Positions 53,347-63,638 of a stretch of 64,000 bases of DNA are shown in pieces. Where the stretch lies: positions 124,001 to 188,000 of the forward strand of contig JADJRU010000007.1 in assembly GCA_016712105.1 (NCBI GenBank), in the 5' to 3' direction. Position numbers and translations under genes: made by a program. The stretch comes from Ahniella sp. (GTDB taxonomy: Bacteria > Pseudomonadota > Gammaproteobacteria > Xanthomonadales > Ahniellaceae). Position 1 is the stretch's first letter. Each line of letters starts with the position of its first letter. Under the pieces are notes generated by a model that saw nothing but the letters and a program-made list of their open reading frames with translations, was not told where the DNA came from and made no database searches.

Positions 53347-53725
53347 GCGCCTCATATTCCGGCACCTTCGTCGCGGCACTTTGGTTCCGCAGCTCAGTGC
53401 ACCGCCTCTGCGTGCCGAAACATCCGGATCATCTGGGCCTCATGGCATTTGGCTTCAGTCTTCGGCTGGGCGCTGGCGGCTGTCTTGTTCGGCTTGGCCC
53501 AATCACCGAAAGCACCCATCCGCGGATTGGCGGTCCAGGGCAATCGTTGCTGCAAACGCGGGTGGATCGCTCCTTGTGCTGGTGGGGACGCGCGGCCGGC
53601 ATCCGGGCTGGATTGCACGGTGCGCCATCGCCATCCTGGCCTGGGTTGGCACGCACGGTGTCTGGCAAATGCTCCAGCGCTTCGATGCGGGGCAGCACAT
53701 TTCAATACATGTTCATGGACATTGA
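53276..53725 (+). pseudogene. Small membrane protein with compensating frame shifts
   Basis: MQTALTAAAMLSVVTGLVHSVLGERLIFRHLR starts one frame; NIRIIWASWHLASVFGWALAAVLFGLAQSP continues in a second, and NAGGSLLVLVGTRGRHPGWIARCAIAILAWVGTHGVWQML returns to the first. Together it is a protein of about 150 residues with three or four helices, like small uncharacterised membrane proteins of this lineage. Two single-base errors explain the pattern. Confidence 0.55.
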
Positions 53726-53763
53726 CGCATGGGTCGAACTGCAGTCCAGGGCCGAAATGCAAC

Positions 53764-54460
53764 ATGATTGAGGTCGTGATCCTTCCCGGGCTCGATGGCA
53801 CTGGCAAGCTCCTTGAGCGATTCTGCAGTGCCCTTGCCAGTCATGGCATACGTGCCCGCGCCTTGGCATATCCGACCGATCGTCCTTTGGGCTACCTCGA
53901 ACTCGAAGCCTTGGTTCGCGCGCAGCTTCCGATTCTGCTGCATTGTTCTGTTGGGCGAGTCTTTTCGGGTCCTGTTGCCATCCGTATTGCTAGTGATCCG
54001 CCCAATGAAGGGCTAAGAGGGCTCGTATCGGCCATGTCTACAACGTTTGCGCGGTCGCCTGTTTTTGGTCTTTCGAGGCTGACTGCATTGGTTCAGTTCG
54101 CTCCGGTCCGTCCACCATGACCTTACTGTCGTGGATTCTTCTGGGTCGGTGGGCCACGCCGGGTCTGCAATTCACTCTGGCTGAAGCATTGGATGGAGTC
54201 CGCCCGGACGTGATCCGTGCGCGAGCCGCAGCTGCTCTTCGGGTTGATGTTTCTGACCGGGTTTCGTCTGTGCGCGTTTCCGGTTCTGCAATTGGTCGCG
54301 CTTCAAGACCGCCTGTTGGCGCCCTCAGCACCACGCGCACTGGCTGCCAAGCTGGCGGACTGCAATACCGTCAAGCTCCTGGCCCGCATCTGTTACTTCA
54401 GACGGCGACTGAGCGCTGTGCGAAGAAGTCGCTGAATTCGCGCGAGGATTGCAGGCGTGA
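53764..54460 (+). pseudogene. Alpha/beta hydrolase, several frame shifts
   Basis: VVILPGLDGTGKLLERFCSALASHGIRARALAYPTDRPLGYLELEALVRAQLP is the N-terminal strand/helix set. IVLLGESF in one frame plus SGPVAIRIAS in the next gives the nucleophile elbow GESFSG. Later VLQLVALQDRLLAPSA supplies the Asp region and PGPHLLLQTATERCA the catalytic His, with the stop at 54460. One hydrolase of about 230 residues broken by three or four single-base shifts; substrate unknown. It is convergent with the conjugation operon, 7 bp apart. Confidence 0.65.
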
Positions 54461-54467
54461 GGTGCCA

Positions 54468-55107
54468 TCACAATCGCTTCTGGGTATGCGTGAGTGCCAC
54501 ACCCATCGCAGCCGTGATCAGCGCGAGCAGGCCCGGGGCTACTCCGATCGGCACGACCGCGGGCCACAACATAGACAGCAGCAACACGAGCGAAACAGCT
54601 TTGATCACCCACAGTGCCAGACGGTGGACGAGCGGTGATGCGTACGCAAATCCAGTCTGACGAATTTTGCGGCGCACCCAGCCGTCGATCAAACATGCTA
54701 TGCCAGTATGGGGAGAATCACCGGCAAGCAGAACACCAGTACCGAGAGCCTCCGGAACACCAGCTGCACGTATTCGAAGAACTGATCCTGGCGTCGTCCT
54801 GCGCCGTTGATGCCATCGTCCCAGGGACCGTTCGCAAATTCGCCGGATCGTGCGCGGGACGCGGGCGTTCCCGTAAACGCCTCGCGGCACCACTTTCCGG
54901 ACACCGGTGTCGTCGATCAGGTTTGATGCCATCGGCTCGCGCGCTGGACAATCTGTTCGGCATGACCAGCGCCAAACGATCGCAAAGAGCGCATTGGATT
55001 CCTGTTCGCCCGCTTGGGATACCCATGGGTCGCGCACCTTCAAAGTCATCCGGACAAGCCAGCAAGACCAAGAACATCAAGCCTGGCAAGCGGGCGCGGT
55101 CGTTCAC
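54468..55107 (-). pseudogene. ICE membrane protein, DUF4400/TIGR03747-like, frame-shifted
   Basis: C-terminal part: CLIDGWVRRKIRQTGFAYASPLVHRLALWVIKAVSLVLLLSMLWPAVVPI, with helices and the DG.VRR element of DUF4400 proteins found next to traD in integrating conjugative elements. Before it lie FEYVQLVFRRLSVLVFCLPVILPIL in another frame and an N-terminal MFLVLLAC in a third. Restoring three or so bases yields one protein of about 210 residues. Last gene of the minus-strand module starting with the Sel1 genes. Confidence 0.6.
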
Positions 55108-55143
55108 GATCCGCCTGTCGAGTAGTCCTTCGATTCAGAGGAT

Positions 55144-55705
55144 TCAGCGTTGTTCGATGTCGCCGCTGATCGTCCGCAAGTGCGGTCCGAGACCGGCCAG
55201 TGCCTCAGCCGGCAGCAATTGACCGAGCCAGTGCAGGCGCAAGGACACCGGATTTCGGTCGGCCGCTTCACCCTCGGGTTCAACGAGTTCAAACACCGCT
55301 CGCGGATGGGATACCAGCCACTCGCCGAGCGGCGGACCATGGAGCACATCCCAATCATGCACGCCCTCGCGGGCACGCACTTCGATGAGTGCCGGCAGGG
55401 CCTCGAACAGTCCCGCGAGGTAGGCGACCTGCAGCTGGGGGGTTCTGCGGATCGGCCAGACGCTGCAATTGTTCCTGATAGCGCCGGAAGGCCCTCCGGC
55501 GACACACAGGCTCAGCGAAAGGAGTAACCGGAGGGTGCAGCACTCGATCGGTGAGCAACCAGGCAACCGAGGTGGTCACCGACTTGGCAAGCGGCCATGC
55601 CAACCAGACCGAATTCGCCAGTCGCGCGGTTTCGGTGTTGCGCAGAATGTCCGCCAGGAGTTCGTCGGCAAGACGAGGCGTGCGGCTTCGATCTGAAATT
55701 CCCAT
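55144..55705 (-). pseudogene. Uncharacterised gene between traD and the DUF4400 gene, frame-shifted
   Basis: ATG 55705 opens MGISDRSRTPRLADELLADILRNTETARLANSVWLAWPLAKSVTTSVAW; near 55470 the frame changes, and the product continues QVAYLAGLFEALPALIEVRAREGVHDWDVLHGPPLGEWLVSHPR...LRTISGDIEQR to 55144. About 186 residues in total, no helix obvious except near residue 40. No known family. Its position suggests a conjugation-linked role. Confidence 0.45.
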
Positions 55706-55737
55706 ACCGGAATGGTACACGGTGAACCGATGTCGCT

Positions 55738-57600
55738 TCACGCATTGCTGCCATCAACGGACTCCGGTTTGGACGCGCTGAGATCCAATAGGCTGGTCGT
55801 CAACTTGTAGACCTGACCGCCCGCGATCTGCGCAAAACACTCGAGATCCGGTAGGGCGCCCAGAAGGTTCGGGTCGACCAGCGGTGCTCGTTGTTCGGTC
55901 AGCGATTCACTGGCCTGGCCGTTGAACACAATCGGTGCGAGGGGCGCATTACCCGCCGACTGTGTGTGCGTCAGGGTACGCAGCAGTACCTCGGGCATTT
56001 GCTCCGCTACGTATTGTTGTGTCCCGGCGTCCCGAACACGCAAACAGATCAGATTGTTGATGTTGCCGAGGATTTGCCTGGCCTTCGCTTCGCTGCCTGA
56101 AGCAGCGACGAAGTCGGCGAACGTCTGGGTAAGCAGCGTCATGGAAAATCCGGCGCCACGACCTTTGTTGAGCAACGCGATGGCAGGTTCGTTCAAACAT
56201 TCGGCGGCTTCATCGATGTAGCAACTGATCGGTACCGGTCGATTGGGCCGTTGATACAAGGTGCCGGCGAGGCTGGCCAAGTCTGCCAAGAGCAATCGTC
56301 CAGCGCGGCACCCACCAATGGATCGGAAAGACTGTCCAGGCCGATATACAGGACCCGGCGCTCGGCGATCAGACTCTCGAAGTCGACAATCGGGCGGCGA
56401 TCGTGGGTGTCTTCTGCAGTCGGCGACAGCAACTCACCCAGAGCCCGGAACACAGCATATGCAGCACCGGCAACAATCCGGCCAACAGTTTTGCGCATGC
56501 GTTCGATCGTGTTCCAGCAACGCGAGCAATCCATCGACGGCATCCGATGTCATCTCCGGATGTTCTCTCTGAATCGCCCGCCAGCTCTGCACCAGATCCC
56601 GCAGTGCCGGCGAGATCTGCGTTGGTCCGCCAGATCTGCCAAGAGCTGGTCCTGCGACCACACGATCCTGCCAGTCAGCACCTAGGCTCTTGGCAAGATG
56701 GTGGGTCACCAGCCGTTGCAGCAATCCATCGACACCGCCTTCGACATGGCGTAACAGTGCTTTCAGCGTCGGCCGTTCACCCATTGCCAGCAGGGCATCG
56801 ATGATGATTTTCAGGGTCTTTTGGCTGAATCCGGAAAACACGTCGGGCCCGGGTCCACCACCCATGAGTCCGGCGACACGTGATGCCAGTTCTGCGCCGC
56901 TCTGGAAATGCCCTAAGGGATCGATGCGCACCGATTCTGCGGGTCTGGCCCGGTCCAGTTGACAGAATCGTTGTGGCTGCCCTTGAAACGCACAAACTTG
57001 CCGAACCGTGTTCTGCAGAACGCGATCACCCTTGGGATCGAAGATCAGCACGGCTTCGTTGCGAAGTATGGCTTGTGCGATCAGGTTCTCGAGCATGCGG
57101 GTCTTGCCGGAACCGGTGGTTCCGACGATCAGCGTATGGCCCCGCGCGAAGTCGACCGGCAACCACACCGCCGACTCATCAGTGCCGAGTCCGTGAATCC
57201 AGGGAAGGCCCTTCAGCGATCTGTGTGGCGCCCCGTGGTCGATCAGGTGCCCTCGACGGCGCAGTTCCAAAGCCATCTGGGCGTGTTCTGGTCCCCAGGC
57301 AAATCCTTGTCCGAGCCAGATTGCATCTGGACGTTCGTGGACTCGTGCGGCCAACTCGCGAAGGCTGCCAAAGCGCAGCGGCGAGCCGAGCAATCGCCGG
57401 TGCCGCGCACGTAATCGCAGCGCCGAAGGCAGGTCACGCAGTCCGCACAACAAGCAGAACACCACACCACCGAACAAGACTCCGGGCGCAGGCACCAGCA
57501 CGATCCAGATCGCAAGACCGGTTGCCGCGAAGCCCCAGCCGAGGATGGACCACCACTCCCAGGCTGGGCGAAACGGATCTTCGAATCCGGCAACAGCCAC
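55738..57600 (-). pseudogene. traD: Type IV coupling protein TraD (SXT/TOL-ICE type), two frame shifts
   Basis: Conjugative coupling ATPase linking the relaxosome to the transfer channel. GTG 57600; two N-terminal helices (WSILGWGFAATGLAIWIVLV and VLFGGVVFCLLCG), then WLGQGFAWGPEHAQ, Walker A IVGTTGSGKTRML, Walker B-like VLIFDPKGD and GQPQRFCQLD. A second frame carries ESLIAERRVLYIGLDSLSDP and a third CYIDEAAECLNEPAIALLNKGRGAGFSMTLLTQT (the second nucleotide-binding motif) to 55738. Joining them near 56490 and 56280 gives a normal TraD of about 620 residues. Strong family match with the TIGR03743-type proteins of integrating conjugative elements. Confidence 0.82.
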
Positions 57601-57609
57601 GATCGAGGC

Positions 57610-58040
57610 TCAGTGGCCACGGACCGGATCAACGGCTGACAAGCGTTGCAGACCCGCTTGCGCCAGTGCCGATCCGCGCGCCGCGGCGAGTTCGTACCAC
57701 GCCAGCGCTTTCTGTCGATCGGCCACCACACCGACGCCGTAGTGATAGGCCGCCGCAAGGGTTTCGGCGGCACCGGCACTGCCGGCGTTGGCCGCCTGCG
57801 CCAAGAACCTGATCCCTGTTTCGGGTTCGGCTCGGCCACCAAGTCCACGCAGGAGCATCAAGCCCAGATTGTTCCGGGCGCCGACGTGTCCGGCTTTGCC
57901 GCTGCGCCAAACTGTTTGCGTGCGCGTACGGGATCACCGGCACGCAGAGCATCCAATCCTCCTTGAAAGCTGGCTGCACCCGAATTGTCCACAGCCGATG
58001 ACGGTTCACTCGAATCACCAGCGACAGCATCGGTCACCAC
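57610..58040 (-). pseudogene. Sel1-repeat protein, one-base shift
   Basis: A GTG start at 58040 gives VTDAVAGDSS... and ALRAGDPVRARKQFGAAAK; the +1 frame continues GLMLLRGLGGRAEPETGIRFLAQAANAGSAGAAETLAAAYHYGVGVVADRQKALAWYELAAARGSALA, two clear Sel1 units (AAxxGxxxAxxxLAxxYxxGxGVxxDxxKAxxWYxxAA). One base near 57860 restores a 143-residue protein. Such proteins act as protein-interaction scaffolds. It ends 9 bp before the traD GTG. Confidence 0.65.
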
Positions 58041-58826
58041 TGGTCACGTTTCCGCAGTTCATCACGCAGCGTTCTCGTTTCACCGAGCAGTTCATCGATG
58101 TGTGTTTGCATGGTTGCCATCCTTGCGCCCAAGTCCGCCATGGCCGGTTCGGTCGCTGCGGGCGGTGACGCGCGCGTCATGGGCGCCGCCAGCTTGGGTG
58201 TCAGGCGATTTGTCAGGTCGTCGCTGATCTGGATGTTGTGTCGCCGGGCGAGTTCCAGATCGCGTTGCGCTTCCTGTGGAACATCCGGAAGGATTTGACC
58301 TTGCTCCAATCGTTCGAAGTACGCCGCAAGCGCTATTGCGTGACCCGCCTGGGCCGCCAATCGAAGATGCCGAACGGCATTTCCGTCGATCGATTGCTCG
58401 CTCGCCATTCCGAACAAACGCCAGTGGGCTTCACTGTCGCCGGTCTGTGCCAGCTGCATGAGCCAGTCTTTCGCACGCTCCGGCGCCAACTCAAGGCCGC
58501 GGCCGGCCTGTTGGCGATCGGCCAATGCCCACATGGCGGGCATGACCGGCCTTTGCTGCGTACACAAGCAATCCTTCACCGTCGGCTTTCACCGAGAGCC
58601 GGTGCGGCTCCGGCATGTCGTCATGTTCGGCACGATCGAGCAAGGCTTCGCCCAGTCTCATGGCCGCGGCAGGATCTCCGGCCAAAGCCGCTCGGCGCAG
58701 TTGAGCTGCCTCCAAGTCGGGGGACGGCGGCATGGTTGAACCCGAACCATGGGCTGCACCGAAAGTCACCAGGCAACCCAGTGCCAGAGACAGGGCCGGA
58801 GCCAGCAAGGTGGATTTGATGGTCAT
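58034..58826 (-). pseudogene. Exported Sel1-like protein, one-base shift
   Basis: ATG 58826 gives MTIKSTLLAPALSLALGCLVTFGAAHGSG, a signal peptide or signal anchor. The repeat part reads LRRAALAGDPAAAMRLGEALLDRAEHDD and, after a shift near 58540, MWALADRQQAGRGLELAPERAKDWLMQLAQTGDSEAHWRLFGMA and LAAQAGHAIALAAYFERL. The C-terminus is a coiled-coil-like MADLGARMATMQTHIDELLGETRTLRDELRKRD. The product is about 263 residues. The stop overlaps the next Sel1 gene, which leads into traD, so it is probably the first gene of the conjugation module. Confidence 0.65.
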
Positions 58827-58998
58827 GGGTGCTCCGGAACTGGGCGCGGCGAATGGCCACACTGTGCCGGCTGCGGATCGGGCGAGACCCGCGTAAACAC
58901 CCCGAATTTGCGCGTTTTCGGTGTTTCAGGCCATGAAGATCAACGCGGCGTCAAGGAAAGCCGATGGGTGCGATTCAGCAAAACCACGCGGTGGCCGC

Positions 58999-59004
58999 TA
59001 CAAT
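58999..59004 (+). promoter_or_regulatory. Possible -10 box upstream of the SAH riboswitch
   Basis: TACAAT at 58999-59004, about 20 bp upstream of the riboswitch 5' stem, which would place transcription start near 59011. The -35 is poor (TTCAGC with a 19-bp spacer), so the call is weak. Confidence 0.35.
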
Positions 59005-59024
59005 GCGCGCCGCTTTTTCTCTCT

Positions 59025-59103
59025 CCGTCGAGGGGCGCTGCAAGTCCGGATGCAAGGTCCGGGGATCAGGCTCGACGGGATTCCTGTCCAACGGCGCCCG
59101 CTG
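59025..59103 (+). ncRNA. S-adenosylhomocysteine (SAH) riboswitch controlling ahcY
   Basis: The P1 stem is perfect: CCGTCGAG (59025-59032) with CTCGACGG (59071-59078). After it comes GGGGCGCTGCAAG; the P2 hairpin is CCGGA/TCCGG; the conserved ATCAGGCTCG precedes the P1 3' strand; and AACGGCGCCCGC (59090-59101) closes the pseudoknot with GGGCGC. These features match the SAH riboswitch consensus. Known SAH riboswitches turn on SAH hydrolase when SAH is high. The ahcY ATG lies 20 bp downstream with GGAG between, so ligand binding could free the ribosome site. Confidence 0.93.
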
Positions 59104-59122
59104 CAAACAATGGAGTTACACC

Positions 59123-60588
59123 ATGAACGCAGTCGTTCAGACGTTGCCGTTTTCGGACTACAAGGTCCGTGACATGAGCCTGGCCGACTGGGGCCGCAAG
59201 GAAATGGAGATCGCCGAGCACGAGATGCCGGGCCTGATGTCGATCCGCAAGCATGCCAGGTCGCAGCCGCTCAAGGGCGTGCGCATCACCGGCTCGCTGC
59301 ACATGACGATCCAGACCGCGGTGCTGATCGAGACGCTCAAGGACCTCGGCGCCGACGTGCGCTGGGCCTCGTGCAACATCTTCTCGACCCAGGACCACGC
59401 CGCGGCCGCCATCGCCGCCGCCGGCACGCCGGTGTTCGCCTGGAAGGGCGAGACGCTGGAGGAATACTGGGACTGCACGCTCGACGCGCTCACCTTCCCC
59501 GGAATGAAGGGCGGCTTCCCGGCCCGCAGCTGGTCGTCGATGACGGCGGCGACGTCACCCTGCTGATCCACAAGGGCTACGAGCTCGATAAGGGCGACAA
59601 GTGGGTCGACTCCAAGAGCGGTTCGCACGAGGAGCAGGTCATCAAGAACCTCCTCAAGCGCGTCGCGAAAGAACGCCCCGGTTTCTGGACCAATGTGGTC
59701 AAGGACTGGAAGGGCGTCTCGGAAGAGACCACCACCGGCGTGCACCGCCTGTACCAGATGCTCGAACAGGGCAAGCTGCTGGTCCCGGCGATCAACGTCA
59801 ACGACTCGGTCACCAAGTCGAAGTTCGACAACCTCTACGGCTGCCGCGAGTCGCTGGCCGACGGCCTCAAGCGCGCGATGGACGTGATGCTGGCCGGCAA
59901 GGTCGCCGTCGTCTGCGGCTACGGCGACGTCGGCAAGGGCTCGGCCCATTCCCTGCGCGGCTTCGGCGCCCGCGTCATCGTCACCGAGATCGATCCCATC
60001 AACGCCCTGCAGGCCGCGATGGAAGGCTTCGAGGTCAACACCATCGAGTCCACGCTGGGCCGTGCCGACATCTACGTCACCACCACCGGCAACAAGGACG
60101 TCATCACCATCGAGCACATGAGCAAGATGAAGGACCAGGCCATCGTCTGCAACATCGGCCACTTCGACAACGAGATCCAGGTCGATGCGCTGTACAACTC
60201 GGGCGCGACGCGCACCAACATCAAGCCGCAGGTCGACAAGTACACGTTCGGTAACGGCAACGCGATCTTCCTGCTCGCCGAAGGCCGCCTGGTGAACCTC
60301 GGCTGCGCCACCGGCCACCCGAGCTTCGTGATGTCGAACTCGTTCTCCAACCAGACGCTCGCGCAGATCGACCTGTGGGCGAACAAGGACACCTACGAGA
60401 AGAAGGTCTACATCCTGCCGAAGAAGCTCGACGAGGAAGTCGCGCGCCTGCATCTGGAGAAGATCGGCGTCAAGCTGACCGTGCTGACCGACGACCAGGC
60501 CGCCTACCTCGGCGTCGACAAGAACGGCCCGTACAAGCCCGAGCACTACCGCTACTGGCTTTACCGTCGATGTGCCTGGGAATCGTGA
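59123..60588 (+). pseudogene. ahcY: Adenosylhomocysteinase, one-base shift and missing stop at the natural end
   Basis: Cleaves SAH to adenosine and homocysteine, protecting methyltransferases. MNAVVQTLPFSDYKVRDMSLADWGRKEMEIAEHEMPGLM and IFSTQDHAAAAIA open it; after FPGMKGGFP the frame changes near 59521, where one G restores GPQLVVDDGGD. NAD-binding GYGDVGKGSA, KFDNLYGCRESL and CATGHPSFVM follow. The protein should end at HYRY (about 60557), but the reading continues WLYRRCAWES to a stop at 60588; that extension is not natural. Codon use is strongly biased to G/C, as for a highly expressed gene. The shift is almost certainly an error. Confidence 0.93.
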
Positions 60589-61606
60589 CCAGCGCCAAAA
60601 AATGGTGCCTTCGCCAAGATGGGGCTTCGGCGAGTGCCAGGTTGATCTGCACCATCGGGCTATCGTCGAGTACAGCCAACATTCGATAACCCTCAACGAT
60701 GTCGGACCAGGGTGTTTCGCCCAACTCAAGACGGCGGGCATGATTTGCATGGATGGCCGCGCGCCATTGATAGGGTCCGGGTTTTCTGAGCGAACTCGCC
60801 CGACCTCAGATAATCAGCACCCTCGTCGAATGAGCTTCGATTGCTCGGGCCGCAGTTCCTAGCCCGTCCAGGAGCACCATGTGCGCCAGATTCATCCAGT
60901 CGCGCCGACTCCGCGACTCTCGCAAAAACACATCAAGGCCGCGAGGCCGAGGACTCCGGTGTTCGTCCGGCATCAACTCGATGCAAGGTCAGGGTCAACC
61001 GTACCGCGTCGCGCGCAAGGGATCCGGTGGCCGCGACCGCCAACCGATGGCTCGGTATTAACTCTGATCGAACAGAACTTCCAACGCTGCCAGGATGGGC
61101 GGCAGCCGGTGGCCAATGAATCAGTTCTGTATTGGCGAACTGGACACCCTTGTTCGAGTCTAGCTTGCGCAAAGCGATGGAGACGCCGTGTGGTGGTCTC
61201 GATATCAAGCAAGAACGCCTGAGCGATGTTAGCCGTTGGCACCAGGGCGCAATACCGGAGGATCAGCAAAGCCTGGGTGTCGACGCTCAGGCTCGGATGC
61301 GCACACAGGAAGAACATGGCGTGACGCTGGTCGGGCTCGATAGCGGACTCGTCGTTGCTTCCACGGCTTCATCTATGTGCAGGATCGGCGCGAACCGCTT
61401 TTGTATGGCACGGTGTTTCTGCCGGTCCAGTTCCACCCGAACCGCAACCTGGTAGAGCCATGTTTTCCGGCTGGCCGGCCAGTCTCCACCGGGCCATACA
61501 CGTATGGCTTGTTCGAACGCTTGGCCAGTGCATCTTCGGCTCGATCGAAATGCCTGAAACCAGCCACGAGCAACCCTAGCACGCGCGCAGCGCACTGACG
61601 ATGCAA
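60567..61606 (-). pseudogene. ECF sigma factor with DUF6596-type C-terminus (ECF42-like), frame-shifted and 3'-truncated
   Basis: RVLGLLVAGFRHFDRAEDALA and QAFEQAIRVWPGGDWPASRKTWLYQVAVRVELDRQKHR form region 2. FFLCAHPSLSVDTQALLILRYCALVPTANIAQAFLLDIETTTRRLHR is the region 4 and linker of the ECF41/42 type. The C-terminal extension reads LGETPWSDIVEGYRMLAVLDDSPMVQINLALAEA up to about 60,567, where it stops abruptly against ahcY; related proteins go on for another 50 or so residues. Several single-base shifts break it. Coupled with a YCII/DGPF gene upstream, as in known ECF42 pairs. Confidence 0.65.
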
Positions 61607-61677
61607 ATTGATCGATCCGGTTCCGTGATTCCATGGCAGATATCGCGACAGGACAGTCCTGCGCTAGACAAATGAAC

Positions 61678-62029
61678 TTATTCGGGAATGGTCGGACGGA
61701 CTTCGATCGAGCCATCACCGGTCATGGGAATCTTCTTTGCCCATGCCGAGAGCGTCGTCCAGCGTGTGACCTCGATCAGATAGAAGCCGCCCAACAAGCC
61801 CGCGCGTCTCGGCCCAAGAAATGTCGTGCATCGAAACCTTGCCGTTCCCCGTGCGCATCGTGGTCGCCGTGGCACTGGGCAACAAACCGGCACCGCCGCG
61901 CATCACTCCGGTGGCGGACATCTGCTCGACTAGCGCGCCGTGTGCCGCCGCGATCGCCTGAAACGCGGCGCTTTCCTCGCCACCTGCGTAGTTCGCTTCG
62001 TCCTCGAAAATCATCAGCATGTATTGCAT
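61678..62029 (-). pseudogene. YCII-related (DGPF domain) protein, one-base shift
   Basis: MQYMLMIFEDEANYAGGEESAAFQAIAAAHGALVEQMSATGVMRGGAGLLPSATATTMR is the YCII/DGPF N-terminal half. After a shift near 61820 the product continues GGFYLIEVTRWTTLSAWAKKIPMTGDGSIEVRPTIPE, the family C-terminus, to 61678. About 117 residues. Encoded directly before the ECF sigma gene on the same strand; in ECF42 systems the DGPF protein and the C-terminal extension act together. Function of YCII proteins in this context is unknown. Confidence 0.75.
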
Positions 62030-62161
62030 GGGATTACTCCATCGGGTTCGTTGGCAATTCCAACATGGGCATGACGATCGATGTTATGCCAACAGGACAT
62101 GCGTTCTGCCGGGGTTCAAGAGTTGCTGTGGATCGGCCTGTCCCGGAACACCGGGCATGCA

Positions 62162-63450
62162 TCAGACGCGGATGACGCGGGTTTCCCAGGAGCGTGCCGC
62201 TGCGGTTTAATGGGGCGGCCCAAGCAGCTTCGGGATTGGCGGGATCAGCGGCCATGCCGGTGTAGTCGCCCCATCTCTGGTCCTTCTCCTGCCGCGAGGC
62301 CCTTGCCGGCGGCGGCCAGTCGGACGGCGCCGAAGCCGCCGTCCGGATCCGTCCTGCCGTTCGGCCACTGCAATGGACAGCGGCAAGTCGGGCCCGACCG
62401 CCGTGCAGCACAGCTTGAGGGTCCTCTTGATTCGGCTGAAGGCTCGGATAGGCCAAGGAAAGCGCCTCGTCACCCAGCACACCCTGCTGTCGCACCTTCC
62501 CGGAGGCGGTATCAATCTGAACCCATTGCACAGCGGCTCGGCCACTCTGGGCGCTGGTGAAACACGCATGGACCAATCCGGATCGACAGACAGCATCACC
62601 GAGACGTACGTCACCACTGTCGATCGCCGAAGCATCAGGCTGCTCGCCCTCCGGTGGCCAGCGATACGACAGGACCGTCACGGCGCGATTGTCGAGCGAG
62701 GGTTGACCGCGTCGATCCCAACTGATCGTCCACAGCACCAGTTTGCGACTGACTCCGCTGTCCTTGATTTGCGTGCTGACCAGATGTTGCTGCGACGACT
62801 CATCGAAGTTCCGACACGGAAAGATCGTGAACGAGCCAGCTTCCGAGGCATCCAGTCCATACACATCAAACCATCACGGGCTGCGGCGGTCTTCGAACCG
62901 CGATCAGCACCATCGACTGTCTTGGCGCGCCCTCATCACTTCGCGCGACTGCGATCACGAAGAACCGCTCGCTGTGCGGATCAAACACGGCGCGTGGGTC
63001 GAACGCAGCGAGGCCACCGCGGACACTGCCAAAGAACGCGTTCAAGGTTTCGGCACCGAGGCGCTTGCCGGATCGATTGAAGATGGCCACCTCACCATTG
63101 ACGGCCGCGACCAGATCAGTCTCGCCGACTGCCAACGCACAATCAGCCGGAAACCATCCGGTATCGCCGATCCGCCCCAGCGCTTTGCCTGTGCCGGCCG
63201 AAGGCAGGGCATGAAGCGCCCACGCTGGGTCGCCTTGGCTGGCGCCCGATGGATCGCGCCGCGGCGGCGTAATGCCGCCACGGCCGAAGCGGCAATGGGG
63301 TATCGCGTCGCGATCGGGCGTTTGGGCTTGGACGGTTCGGGTGCGCCCGCCATCAGGGCCATGACGGACCGTGCCTGGCAAGGCTGACAACTCCCACAGC
63401 CAGGGGCTGCATCGAGAACGACGTCGCCCGGAACGAGCGAATGCTGGCAA
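62162..63450 (-). pseudogene. Secreted propeller-like protein, frame-shifted
   Basis: Readable parts: IGDTGWFPADCALAVGETDLVAAVNGEVAIFNRSGKRLGAETLNAFFG, AAFDPRAVFDPHSERFFVIAVARS, then KLVLWTISWDRRGQPSL, QWVQIDTASGKVRQQGVLG and GMAADPANPEAAWAAPLNRSGTL. With one base near 62190 it ends WETRVIRV at the stop at 62162. The repeating WFPxD..AVG / FDPRAVFD pattern is typical of exported propeller-like proteins. The start could not be fixed; the region at 63380-63450 may hold the signal peptide. Shifts occur near 62866 and elsewhere. Confidence 0.5.
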
Positions 63451-63638
63451 TCATGGTCTTCCCTCCAAGTATCGATCCAGCTCAATCACTTCGACGCAGC
63501 ATCAGTCCTTGCCGCGCTTCACTACCGGCTTCTTCAACGCCCGTTCCTTCACCAGCGGCAAGGGAACTGCGATTCGGCGAGGCCTGCGGCGTTGCCGGCG
63601 TCCGCCGGCTTGCGTGTTCCAGCCGTCCGCACCAAGGC

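Noticed and set aside
59158..60750. 530-residue minus-strand open frame
   Set aside because: It is antisense to ahcY; the strong G/C-ending codons of ahcY create long open frames on the other strand.
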